Position numbers and translations under genes: made by a program
Part shown: piece by piece, positions 1 to 6,650 of the stretch
Numbering within the stretch: the first letter of the stretch is position 1
How the letters are laid out: the number at the start of each line of letters is the position of its first letter
Notes under the pieces: generated by a model
The model's input: only the letters and a program-made list of their open reading frames with translations
Databases searched by the model: none
Told to the model about the DNA's origin: nothing
Origin: Parcubacteria group bacterium CG2_30_45_37
Lineage (GTDB): Bacteria; Patescibacteriota; Patescibacteriia; Patescibacteriales; GWC2-42-12
DNA length: 6,875 nt
Direction of reading: 5' to 3'
NCBI GenBank assembly: GCA_001873515.1
Contig: MNZH01000020.1
Span: forward strand, 1 to 6,875

Positions 1-2
1 GT

Positions 3-106
3 GGAAATTTTGAAATTTAAGCCTTGATTTTTCTTTTTTTCTTTTTCTTTTGATTTTTTAAAACAGCGGCGAACAGCCACCCGCCCGGGGCGGGCTGCCG
101 CTAATT
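3..106. repeat. Left arm of 104-bp inverted repeat
   Basis: Positions 3-106 are the reverse complement of 6772-6875 with one mismatch (A at 65, where the other arm has G at 6813). Each arm has three parts. An outer AT-rich part begins GGAAATTTTGAAATTT. A pyrimidine tract of about 40 bp follows (purine on the other strand). An inner GC-rich hairpin lies at 65-102. The arm runs into the last bases of the ATPase gene, whose TAA stop occupies 105-107. No transposase or integrase lies between the arms. The arm could be a terminal repeat of a mobile or linear element, a recombination site for inversion, or a dispersed intergenic repeat that ended the assembly. Confidence 0.95.
60..102 (-). terminator. 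Probable terminator of the minus-strand operon
   Basis: Read on the minus strand just after the ATPase stop codon, this is a two-part hairpin. The outer stem AGCGGC/GCCGCT (65-70 with 97-102) encloses a perfect seven-pair stem CCCGCCC/GGGCGGG (80-86 with 88-94) around a single-base loop. It is followed by G and TTTT. The T run is short, so intrinsic termination is plausible but not certain. The same structure in the right arm faces the other way, so both would stop transcription leaving the cassette. Confidence 0.5.
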
Positions 107-2456
107 ACGCATTTTCAAATTGGCAGAAGCTTTCTATATCGTCCGCCAAATCTTTTATTTGATTTTCAGCGGTATTTTTGAATTCTTCCATTATTCCTGC
201 ATCTAGCATTTCCGGACTGAAAATTCTATATAAATTTTCTCCGCTGGCAAATTGTCCGACCGGCTGGCCGTTATATTTGCTGTTTTTATCTTCCACAATG
301 CCGGCGAAAGTAAAATCATCATTTTTAACTTTGAATTTTTGCCCAAGCGCAACCGTCAAGGACGATAATTTTTTTGTTTTCGCGTCGAATTTGCCCCGCT
401 CAAGCGTGAATTCTCGGACTTTAAGCAGCGCTTTTTCGCCGCTTTCTAGCAGGACTTGCCTGGTTTCGTATTCTTTGGCTTCTTTTTCTTTGACGCTCGC
501 CACTGGCCTTTCCTCATCCGCGGGTATGTCCTCTGGCGGTTTTTCCAAATAGACCGGCCGCGGCACGCGCGGAGAAAGATAGCCGATTTCTTTGGGGGTA
601 AGCGGTTTAGCATCTCTAAAATTTAGCGTTTGGGCTTCCAAAAAATGGAAATATTCAAAAATGGCTTTAATTTTTTCTTTATCCGCCTTGTCCGCCTGTT
701 TTAAATAGGTATTTATTTTAAAATTTAGCCATTCGCCGAGCGAGTCCACGCGGAATTCCGCGTCCTGTTTTTGCCTGCGTTCATTGAATCCGGTCATCCA
801 GCTGGCCAGCTCGCCGAGGGTTACAGTGGAGGTGGAAAGTGTCAAAGGCTCGCCGCTGCCGTCAGTAGTTATTTCAATATTGCCGTCCGTGTCTTCTTTA
901 AATCGCAAAATGGTGTCCGGATATTTTTCAGTTTCCGCGTTGCCATAGACAAAACTATCTTGCAAAGACTTAATTGCGGTGGCAAATCGCCACAAAGCGC
1001 CATGACGAGCATCCGCCATATTTTCAATTACTTCATCTTTAGCTATGACAATGCTGCCGTCTTCCAAAACCTCTCTTTGGTTTTCCGGAATGTCTTTTTT
1101 TTCGTATGCCGGCGCCAGCTCTTCCTGCGCAACTGAAATATGGTTATTTTCATCAAGCAGGGCGGTAAGCGCGAATTCATAAAGCTCCGGATTTTCTTTT
1201 GACATTTCCGGATAATCAACATTGATCTCGGCCAGCTCCCGTCTCATAGCCGGATCGGGAGCATGCCGATCCGGATAGCGCGGGCCAACCGGGTTGGACG
1301 TCCAGATTGCCCCGGCGCCGGGGAGCACAGGATGACCATAGAAATCGTCACCGGGTTTCATTTGTCGCGTCTTTTTGATAATGGAATACGCCTTTGGTCC
1401 TAATCGCCCCGACTCGTCAAACCTAGCAATTCTGCCAGTTTTAAATGTCGGTTCCTTTTGTCTTGAGTCCTCATATCCAGTAAAAGCCTGCTTGAGAGGA
1501 CCATATTTTATATAGCTACCGCCAGTCTCCGAATCTATTGCTTGCTCTCCTATGAGCTGGGTTTCTCCGGTAATTGACTCGCATTCAATTGTAGTAGGTG
1601 GGTATCCAGTTAATTCAATAGCCGCCGCATCTGCCTGATCAGATTTTCCGCTACCAGCTTCGCCAATTTCGGACGGCCAACGGTGGTTTAAAATAGCGCT
1701 GACCGTTTCCTGATGAATTTTTTTTCTGGACGGGAGCCAAACAAAACCTTTGTCCAACTGTCTTTTGTATTCTTTTAAATTTTCGTATTGGAAATTGGCG
1801 ACCGCGTCCGTATTCTCGGCCGTCTTGGGCAGGCCCCGCAAAGTTTCCAGCTCTTTCTCGCGTTTTTCCAAAGCGGCAAGATTTTCAGCCAGGCGCTCCA
1901 GGCGCGACCGGGCGGAAGAAATTTTCCCCTGGCCGTTGATTTTATTCAAATGCAAATCTCGTTCTATTTGCTTGTACGCATCTTCTTTTTGCCGGATTTC
2001 TTCTCTGGTATCATTCCAGAGTTTGCCCAGTTCGGAGGCGCGGAATTTTCTCGAGTCCAAACGCGCCTCTCCGTAGGTTGATGGCAATAATCCCTTTACC
2101 CGAGAATCGCTTAATAAAACTTTTATTTCGCTGATCAGATACGGATCAGTCTCCTCGGGGACAAATTTTTTCCCTTGGTTTTCCGTCTCTTTTTTTCGCG
2201 CGGCTTCAGCCTGCTGGTCCGCTAAATACGCCATTACTTTGCCGTACAAAATATCCGCCTTTTCCCGCGGGCTCAATTTTTCATAGTATTCCTGAACCTC
2301 TTTTTCTTCTCCTTCGTCCAAAGAACCATGAGCGCTGATTATTTTAGTTTCAAGATAACGCAAAATCAAACGAGCATGTTTTTCCTGCTTGGTTTCTTCC
2401 TTGGGGGCGGCCGGTTCTTTTGGCGCTAAGTCAAATTGTTCGGGGCTGTTTTTCAT
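105..2456 (-). CDS. MoxR-like (AAA_5) ATPase with long N- and C-terminal extensions
   Basis: A 783-residue cytosolic protein with no signal peptide or membrane segment. Residues 1-240 are charged and helical, with a likely coiled coil at about 150-206. The AAA+ core spans about 245-420. It has Walker A GEAGSGKS at 265-272, Walker B ending in FDES (D347, E348), a sensor-1 region WTSNP (N388), and DPAMRREL at 401-408, which is the usual place of the arginine finger (R405/R406). The core resembles MoxR/dynein-related AAA_5 ATPases. Residues 640-783 form a separate, probably beta-rich tail I do not recognise. MoxR ATPases are known to work with VWA proteins as ATP-driven remodelling chaperones (NorQ/NorD, CobS/CobT and RavA/ViaA are examples). 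The gene 12 bp upstream encodes such a VWA protein, so the two probably form a complex. Start is the ATG at 2456; no Shine-Dalgarno site is visible. The domain call is firm; the cellular role is inferred. Confidence 0.88.
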   Translation of the reverse strand: MKNSPEQFDLAPKEPAAPKEETKQEKHARLILRYLETKIISAHGSLDEGEEKEVQEYYEKLSPREKADILYGKVMAYLADQQAEAARKKETENQGKKFVPEETDPYLISEIKVLLSDSRVKGLLPSTYGEARLDSRKFRASELGKLWNDTREEIRQKEDAYKQIERDLHLNKINGQGKISSARSRLERLAENLAALEKREKELETLRGLPKTAENTDAVANFQYENLKEYKRQLDKGFVWLPSRKKIHQETVSAILNHRWPSEIGEAGSGKSDQADAAAIELTGYPPTTIECESITGETQLIGEQAIDSETGGSYIKYGPLKQAFTGYEDSRQKEPTFKTGRIARFDESGRLGPKAYSIIKKTRQMKPGDDFYGHPVLPGAGAIWTSNPVGPRYPDRHAPDPAMRRELAEINVDYPEMSKENPELYEFALTALLDENNHISVAQEELAPAYEKKDIPENQREVLEDGSIVIAKDEVIENMADARHGALWRFATAIKSLQDSFVYGNAETEKYPDTILRFKEDTDGNIEITTDGSGEPLTLSTSTVTLGELASWMTGFNERRQKQDAEFRVDSLGEWLNFKINTYLKQADKADKEKIKAIFEYFHFLEAQTLNFRDAKPLTPKEIGYLSPRVPRPVYLEKPPEDIPADEERPVASVKEKEAKEYETRQVLLESGEKALLKVREFTLERGKFDAKTKKLSSLTVALGQKFKVKNDDFTFAGIVEDKNSKYNGQPVGQFASGENLYRIFSPEMLDAGIMEEFKNTAENQIKDLADDIESFCQFENA

Positions 2457-2468
2457 AAGGTTATTTTA

Positions 2469-5147
2469 CTAAAAATTTTTAAATTTGGCAATTGAGAACT
2501 CTATAATTTGTTTGGCGCTCTCCCGCGCTTTTTCGGGAAAAAGCTTGACTGCCTCCAGCACTAAATGTTTCGCTACTAAGGCAGGCAGATCATTAATATC
2601 GCGGGCGATGTCGCCACGGCTATAGGGCGTGTCATAAATTATCGGAACGGTTGCCGCGGTTTCAGTCAGGCCGACTCCGACCACCACGGCGTTAAGACGG
2701 CCGATTTTTTCCGCCAATTCCCGCACGCCTTCGGGGCTGTCCGGTCCGCCGTCAGAGCAGGCGACTACCAGCCGCAAACGATTATCTTTCGCGCCTTGTT
2801 TTTCTATTTCCTCAGCTTCTTCTTTTATCTGGTTATAAATAATGGATAAGGCGGCTACATCGCCGTTGCCGCTGCCCTGCTCGGTCAGACTGTGCCAAAG
2901 TTTTACTTTATCTTGCGCCGTAAAATTGGGCGATAGCGGTTTATCCAAATCAATTTCTGCCGGAGTATTGCCGCGAAAAGAAACGCCCTGCGTCCGCACC
3001 GACAGCGCATTGTCTTTTTGCAAGCCGGACCGCTCTATATTTCTTTCAAAGCGATGCAAAGCGGAGAATATCAGACACTCGGCTCTTCTCTGCATTTGCC
3101 AAAGCCGCTCGCCCAGAGCCGTGTTTTGCATTGAGCCGGATTTATCCCCAATTATGTAGAGATCAAAGCCGCCGATGATTTTTTCTTGTTTTGTCTCCTG
3201 GCTTAATTTTTCCCGCGACAAAGGATCGGTATCGCCTGCCAACATGCCGATTTTATGCCGCACGATGTTCTCAATATGCTCTCCTCCTTCGCGGCGGCGT
3301 ACCGGTCCGTCATAGGTCGGCCCTACGGTTTTACGCGATTCCACGATGGCGTTGAAAAGCTTAGCCAGCGCGTCAACCACTAACTCGCCGTTGGGTAGGC
3401 GGGTCTGCTCGGCTTCATTGATTTCTTTAACGATTTGCCGCGCCTCTTTAAGCTCCACTCCGGCCGCTTGGGCCAATTGGCGCTCTTCTTTAGTATAGCT
3501 TAATTTTTCTTTATGCTCCGACAATTTTTGGCGCAGGTCTTCCAGCTGCTCATCGGTCGGACGAGCCGCTTCTTGCTCGCCGTAATCGCCCGGCGCCGAT
3601 TCGCCTTCCGGTTTTTCATCTTCTTCCAAATTCGGATCTCCGGCCGGCGTCGCATCAATTCTCATCCATTCTTTTTTAATCTCGTCCCAAACTTCGCTCC
3701 AGCCGTGGCCAGTGCCGGAATGAATGCTGGCGGCGCCTTCTTTGTCTTTGCCTTTGACGCTGTGCCCGACGCAATGCTTGACCGGAATCTTCAGCTTGGC
3801 GCATAAAGCGGCAAAATAAGTATTGGCTACGTCGCAATCGGCTTGCTTAATTTCGTCCACGGCTCCGGCAAAACCTTTAGGGTGAGTATTATAGGCGGTG
3901 TTATAGCGTTCGCTCTCGGCGCGGTCTTTAGGCGCCAGATACTTAACGCGGCTCCTAACGTACGAAGCCAGCGCCTGCGCCCTCGCAACATTTCCTCGTT
4001 TTTTATTTTTTATCTCTTCTATCTTATTATTCGTTTCTTCGGAAAATTCCGCGAGCATATCCGGCACTCGCACTTTTGTCGGCTCGGATTTTAATTTTTT
4101 CTCCGGATAGGATGCCAGCATAACCTTTATTTCAACCTCGCCCGCTCCTTCTAAAAAAATGACCAGGTCGCCGTTTTGATCTTGTTGTACTTGATAATTT
4201 CGGCCTCCGGCTTCAATTTTATGCAAGCTGTGCGTATAGGGAACTGGTAGAGCTACCCATTGGCCGGCCAGCGCCTTAGCGCTCATGGTTATGTCAATCG
4301 GCCCATTTTTAGGGTCTTGATTGCCGGCCAGCGCAACGGTTGCCGCGTCGCTATATTCATAATTGTTTTCATACCAGACATTTCTGGCGTTGTCCCATTG
4401 GGCAAACGACTGCTCTTTGTAATACCCGCCCCAAGCCGGATAAATTGACCAAATGACCGGCGCGCGCTCGCCTTCTTTAAGCCGTTCCATCGGATCTACG
4501 CCCGGCTTGCTTTCGTTTCGTCTTTCAAGCGGCCTGGCCGGGGCCTTTTTTAATTCCTCTTCCCGCCACTGGCGAATATCATCATCCATTTCCTTCCCTT
4601 CGCGTTTATCCAAAGCTCTCATGCCTGATAAATAATCAACTAGGCGGGTTTCTACGCGATTAAGCTTCAACTCCCAGGAAATGTCCCCGGAAATCAAGAC
4701 GCGCAAATCGCCGCTTTGTTTCAAATCATTCATTTTCTCCCTGGTCAAATCAAACTTCGCTTCATACGGCTCGCCTTTTATGTCAGCAAGTATTGCCAAA
4801 TACAAATCTGCCACCCGCGGAGAAAATTGAGCGGCCCTTTGCTCCATAATCTCAACTAAAAATCCAAATTGCTTATTTTTTTCTTCAGCCGACAGCGGCG
4901 ATTTATTTAAATTTGTCGCCGCTTCCGCCACTTCATAAAAACTGCCAAACGGCATATTCCGCAGCTTGGCGCGAAAATTTATTAATTCCTCAACGCTTGA
5001 AAGCGCGGCCGAGGCGTCTTCATAGCTTTCAGTTTCAAGAGCCGCAATATGCAGACGCTCCGAATGAGCGGGCGCGCTATATTTAGGCGTCGTCTCTTGA
5101 GCGGTTTCCGGCTGATAAATTTTTTCCAAAGGATTTTCCATGTTCAC
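2469..5147 (-). CDS. Transglutaminase-like and VWA domain protein, partner of the MoxR ATPase
   Basis: An 892-residue cytosolic protein; numbering is from the GTG at 5147. Residues 1-220 are helical and charged. Residues 228-345 look like an all-beta domain rich in Trp and Tyr (VIWSIYPAWGGYY at 231-243). Residues 385-505 form a transglutaminase-like fold with an intact triad: C438 in ADCDVANTY, H481 in GHGWSEVWD and D498 in RIDATP. A charged linker follows, with a likely coiled coil (530-590). Residues 658-840 are a VWA domain with a metal site: D668-S670-S672 in GDKSGSM, the GSGNGDVAAL loop at 758-767, and D799 in VACSDGG. The VWA style resembles CobT/BchD-like proteins that pair with MoxR ATPases, and the ATPase follows at once. 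The triad suggests a cysteine protease, deamidase or crosslinking activity; which one cannot be told. The GTG start overlaps the RT stop as GTGA, pointing to translational coupling; an ATG two codons in (5141) is an alternative. Confidence 0.87.
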   Translation of the reverse strand: MNMENPLEKIYQPETAQETTPKYSAPAHSERLHIAALETESYEDASAALSSVEELINFRAKLRNMPFGSFYEVAEAATNLNKSPLSAEEKNKQFGFLVEIMEQRAAQFSPRVADLYLAILADIKGEPYEAKFDLTREKMNDLKQSGDLRVLISGDISWELKLNRVETRLVDYLSGMRALDKREGKEMDDDIRQWREEELKKAPARPLERRNESKPGVDPMERLKEGERAPVIWSIYPAWGGYYKEQSFAQWDNARNVWYENNYEYSDAATVALAGNQDPKNGPIDITMSAKALAGQWVALPVPYTHSLHKIEAGGRNYQVQQDQNGDLVIFLEGAGEVEIKVMLASYPEKKLKSEPTKVRVPDMLAEFSEETNNKIEEIKNKKRGNVARAQALASYVRSRVKYLAPKDRAESERYNTAYNTHPKGFAGAVDEIKQADCDVANTYFAALCAKLKIPVKHCVGHSVKGKDKEGAASIHSGTGHGWSEVWDEIKKEWMRIDATPAGDPNLEEDEKPEGESAPGDYGEQEAARPTDEQLEDLRQKLSEHKEKLSYTKEERQLAQAAGVELKEARQIVKEINEAEQTRLPNGELVVDALAKLFNAIVESRKTVGPTYDGPVRRREGGEHIENIVRHKIGMLAGDTDPLSREKLSQETKQEKIIGGFDLYIIGDKSGSMQNTALGERLWQMQRRAECLIFSALHRFERNIERSGLQKDNALSVRTQGVSFRGNTPAEIDLDKPLSPNFTAQDKVKLWHSLTEQGSGNGDVAALSIIYNQIKEEAEEIEKQGAKDNRLRLVVACSDGGPDSPEGVRELAEKIGRLNAVVVGVGLTETAATVPIIYDTPYSRGDIARDINDLPALVAKHLVLEAVKLFPEKARESAKQIIEFSIAKFKNF

Positions 5148-5578
5148 GATTCATTATTTAATTTTTCCAAAATAATCCAGTTAAATTCTTTAATCCTTTT
5201 CTCTTTGCTATGCTGTTTTACTAATCCGCCGTAGCTGGGGATATTTGCGTTATTCAACAAGGTTCGCGCTCTGCTCCAACTCCTCTTATTTAGCCTCCTG
5301 CCCTTGGGGAATATCCAGACTCCCAGAAATTTCAGCCCTTGCCTCGCTTTTACCATAATATCATTTTTAGAATTAATTGTCAGTCCGAGTTTTTGCCGGA
5401 TAAATTCGCTTACTTTTGCCCGGCTTTGTTTCAACTGGTCCAAATTTTCTGATATAATGATAAAGTCATCGCCATAACGCAGATAGGCCAGCGGTCTGAC
5501 GATATATTTTACAAAGCGATCCAATTCGTTGAGATAAATGTTAGCAAAAATTTGGCTAGTTAAATTGCCGATTGGCAT
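5144..5578 (-). CDS. DGR-type reverse transcriptase, C-terminal part (frameshifted)
   Basis: This holds the second half of a reverse transcriptase. It opens with PIGNLTSQ, the motif-4 (B) signature with the SQ pair that is usual in DGR reverse transcriptases. The LNELDRFV helix follows, then the catalytic LRYGDD (YGDD at 5465-5476). Further on lie the KFLGVWIFP region of motif 7 and a basic thumb-like tail. The ATG at 5578 is only the first ATG in this frame, and it falls inside motif 4 (RRGMPIGN), so it is not a natural start. The frame is open upstream to about 5658 and overlaps the N-terminal half. Catalytic residues are split: motif A is in the other frame and motif C is here, so neither half can work alone as a polymerase. 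The TGA stop overlaps the next gene's GTG. This half is not decayed, which suggests a recent shift, programmed frameshifting, phase variation or a sequence error. Confidence 0.85.
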   Translation of the reverse strand: MPIGNLTSQIFANIYLNELDRFVKYIVRPLAYLRYGDDFIIISENLDQLKQSRAKVSEFIRQKLGLTINSKNDIMVKARQGLKFLGVWIFPKGRRLNKRSWSRARTLLNNANIPSYGGLVKQHSKEKRIKEFNWIILEKLNNES

Positions 5579-6132
5579 ACCTCGGCGCGCGGCGCTTTTA
5601 CTCTCTCTCTTATGAGCGCCGAATAACTGGCAATGACTTCTTTTAAAATATTCATCGTTTTGTTATCTTTTATCCTTAAGAAAAGTATTTTTAGCAGAGT
5701 TTGCCGATCCACATTGTCAAAAAACTTTTTAATATCCGCCCGCCAGACGAAAGAATCAGCGTGCCTGTTTAAAAATTTCTGCGTTCGTTCAATCGCGGCG
5801 AGTAAACCTTTATTTTTTCGACACGACCAGACATCATAAATAAAAGTTTTATCGTAAATTCCATTTAGATATTCATAAAGCAGGCGATGGACGACTCTAT
5901 CCCTGACGCCGGCCACGCTGATTTGCCGCCGCTTGTTATCGGTCACGATAAATTTTTTATAGCCGCCGTGTTTGTATCGGCCGGAATTCAAATCAAAATG
6001 CAAATTTTCCAAATTTTGTTCAAGACAATAACTAAAGCGATCCAATTTTTTTGTCTTTCGTTTTCCCTTTATAAATTTAAACCAGTTTTGCCAAATATTT
6101 ACTAAACTTAAATCTATGGAAGAATTGCCCAT
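5560..6132 (-). CDS. DGR-type reverse transcriptase, N-terminal part (frameshifted)
   Basis: This holds the fingers and first palm motifs of the same reverse transcriptase. They are the NIWQNWFKFIKGKRK leader typical of this family, RQISVAGVRDRVVH (motif 1 area), YDVWSCRKNKG, and motif 2 (A) RADIKKFFDNVD, whose first Asp (codon near 5734-5736) is catalytic. After SYSALIRERV the frame departs from family sequence and ends at TAA 5560-5562. Joined to the downstream frame, the protein would be about 328 residues, a normal length for a DGR reverse transcriptase. The ATG at 6132 is the chosen start; a TTG at 6138 is possible. The gene starts head-to-head with avd, and the two coding regions overlap by 17 bp. 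The enzyme would copy the template RNA with adenine mutagenesis, with Avd as partner. Family call is firm; current activity is uncertain because of the frame break. Confidence 0.85.
   Translation of the reverse strand: MGNSSIDLSLVNIWQNWFKFIKGKRKTKKLDRFSYCLEQNLENLHFDLNSGRYKHGGYKKFIVTDNKRRQISVAGVRDRVVHRLLYEYLNGIYDKTFIYDVWSCRKNKGLLAAIERTQKFLNRHADSFVWRADIKKFFDNVDRQTLLKILFLRIKDNKTMNILKEVIASYSALIRERVKAPRAEVCQSAI
5601..5610 (-). repeat. (AG)5 dinucleotide tract at the RT frame break
   Basis: On the minus strand the RT reads ATA followed by AGAGAGAGAG and then TAAAAGCG. The N-terminal frame enters this tract and the C-terminal frame leaves it. Removing one AG unit joins the two frames as ALIRESKSAARRGMPIGN, which restores motif 4 with no stop. 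Adding two units would also restore the frame. A dinucleotide tract is a common site of slipped-strand change, so this is the most economical cause of the frameshift, although any one- or two-base change between about 5562 and 5658 could do it. Confidence 0.75.
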
Positions 6133-6460
6133 AATCAACAGAGTTTACGAAGTTTATAAAACAACCGCTGATATCAATAACCATTTGGGAAAAAGATGGC
6201 GGTATTCGCTGGGCATAAGCCTGGAGAATTCAGTTTTATCCCTGCTTCAGGAATTGATTATGGCGAAAAACGCGCCTAAGCCGATAAAAGTTTCGTATCT
6301 TATTAAGGCGCAAAGCTATTTGGAAATTGCCGTTTTAAAACTGCGCCTTTTCCTGGAGCTGGAAATAGCCAATGAAACCAAGATTTTCCAGACGCAGAGC
6401 AAGCTGGCCGAAACCGGCAGAATGCTCGGCGGCTGGATAAAATCTTTGAATAACGCATAA
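6116..6460 (+). CDS. avd: Avd-like DGR accessory protein (four-helix bundle)
   Basis: A 114-residue, mostly helical, basic protein of the size normal for Avd. It begins EELPIINRVYEVYK, has four amphipathic helices broken near residues 24, 54 and 88, and ends with GRMLGGWIKSL. The last is the conserved C-terminal signature of the DGR-associated four-helix-bundle family, which is related to the 23S intervening-sequence proteins. Known Avd proteins form pentameric barrels that bind the reverse transcriptase and template RNA and are needed for mutagenic homing. This is the only plus-strand gene, starting inside the start region of the RT and ending 2-3 bp before the template repeat. In most DGRs avd shares the strand of the RT, so this orientation is unusual. 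No Shine-Dalgarno site is seen before the ATG. Confidence 0.88.
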   Translation: MEELPIINRVYEVYKTTADINNHLGKRWRYSLGISLENSVLSLLQELIMAKNAPKPIKVSYLIKAQSYLEIAVLKLRLFLELEIANETKIFQTQSKLAETGRMLGGWIKSLNNA

Positions 6461-6462
6461 TC

Positions 6463-6650
6463 TCTCACCGCGCCACGGACGCCATTGTCAGAATTGGAAT
6501 TGTCGGGATTGTTCCTGTTCAAGTTGGCCTGCCGATTGTCGCGGTTCCAGTTGACGTTCGGCACATTGCCGTCAGCGGTATAATTGCGGCGCTCGTCCGA
6601 TGAAAACGACTGGCCGCAGCCAAAGCCGTTTTCGCATTGGTTTGCATTTT
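6463..6650 (-). other. Candidate DGR template repeat (TR)
   Basis: On the minus strand this reads like the end of a C-type-lectin-fold variable protein, but it is not a gene. One frame gives CGQSFSSDERRNYTADGN, then VNWNRDNRQANLNRNN, then NGVRGAVR. In the 36 residues from NYT to NGV there are 13 Asn, all encoded by AAC or AAT. Asn AAY codons are what a template looks like before adenine-directed mutagenesis. A TAA at 6649-6651 closes the frame just upstream. After NGVRGAVR the frame runs on antisense through avd instead of stopping, so it is a template and not a target gene. The strand matches the RT, as in known DGRs. The GC-rich end GGCGTCCGTGGCGCGG (about 6467-6482) is in the position of the initiation-of-mutagenic-homing element. 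Exact ends need the matching variable region, which is not in the window. Confidence 0.82.

Noticed and set aside
178..2081. Plus-strand open frames inside the ATPase gene (178-552, 771-1136, 1750-2076, 1788-2081)
   Set aside because: They lie fully antisense to a long gene with clear AAA+ motifs and show no recognisable domains.
2842..4635. Plus-strand open frames inside the VWA/transglutaminase gene
   Set aside because: They are antisense shadows of a continuous 892-residue frame with intact catalytic and metal-binding motifs.
5049..6105. Plus-strand open frames opposite the reverse transcriptase (5049-5234, 5633-5839, 5887-6105)
   Set aside because: They are antisense to conserved RT motifs and have no family resemblance.
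5144..6132. Group II intron or retron reverse transcriptase
   Set aside because: There is no maturase or endonuclease domain, no intron RNA domain V and no msr/msd region. The adjacent Avd and TR and the SQ pair in motif 4 point to a DGR.
6316..6564. Minus-strand frame beginning PNVNWNRDN and running through avd as an 82-residue protein
   Set aside because: The first part is the template repeat; the rest is antisense to avd. The start would be a GTG within the repeat. It is better read as a noncoding TR.
6463..6650. Reading the Asn-rich segment as a variable region (VR) of a target gene
   Set aside because: It has a stop just upstream, no stop after the NGVRGAVR end, and unmutated AAY codons throughout, all of which fit a template and not a target.
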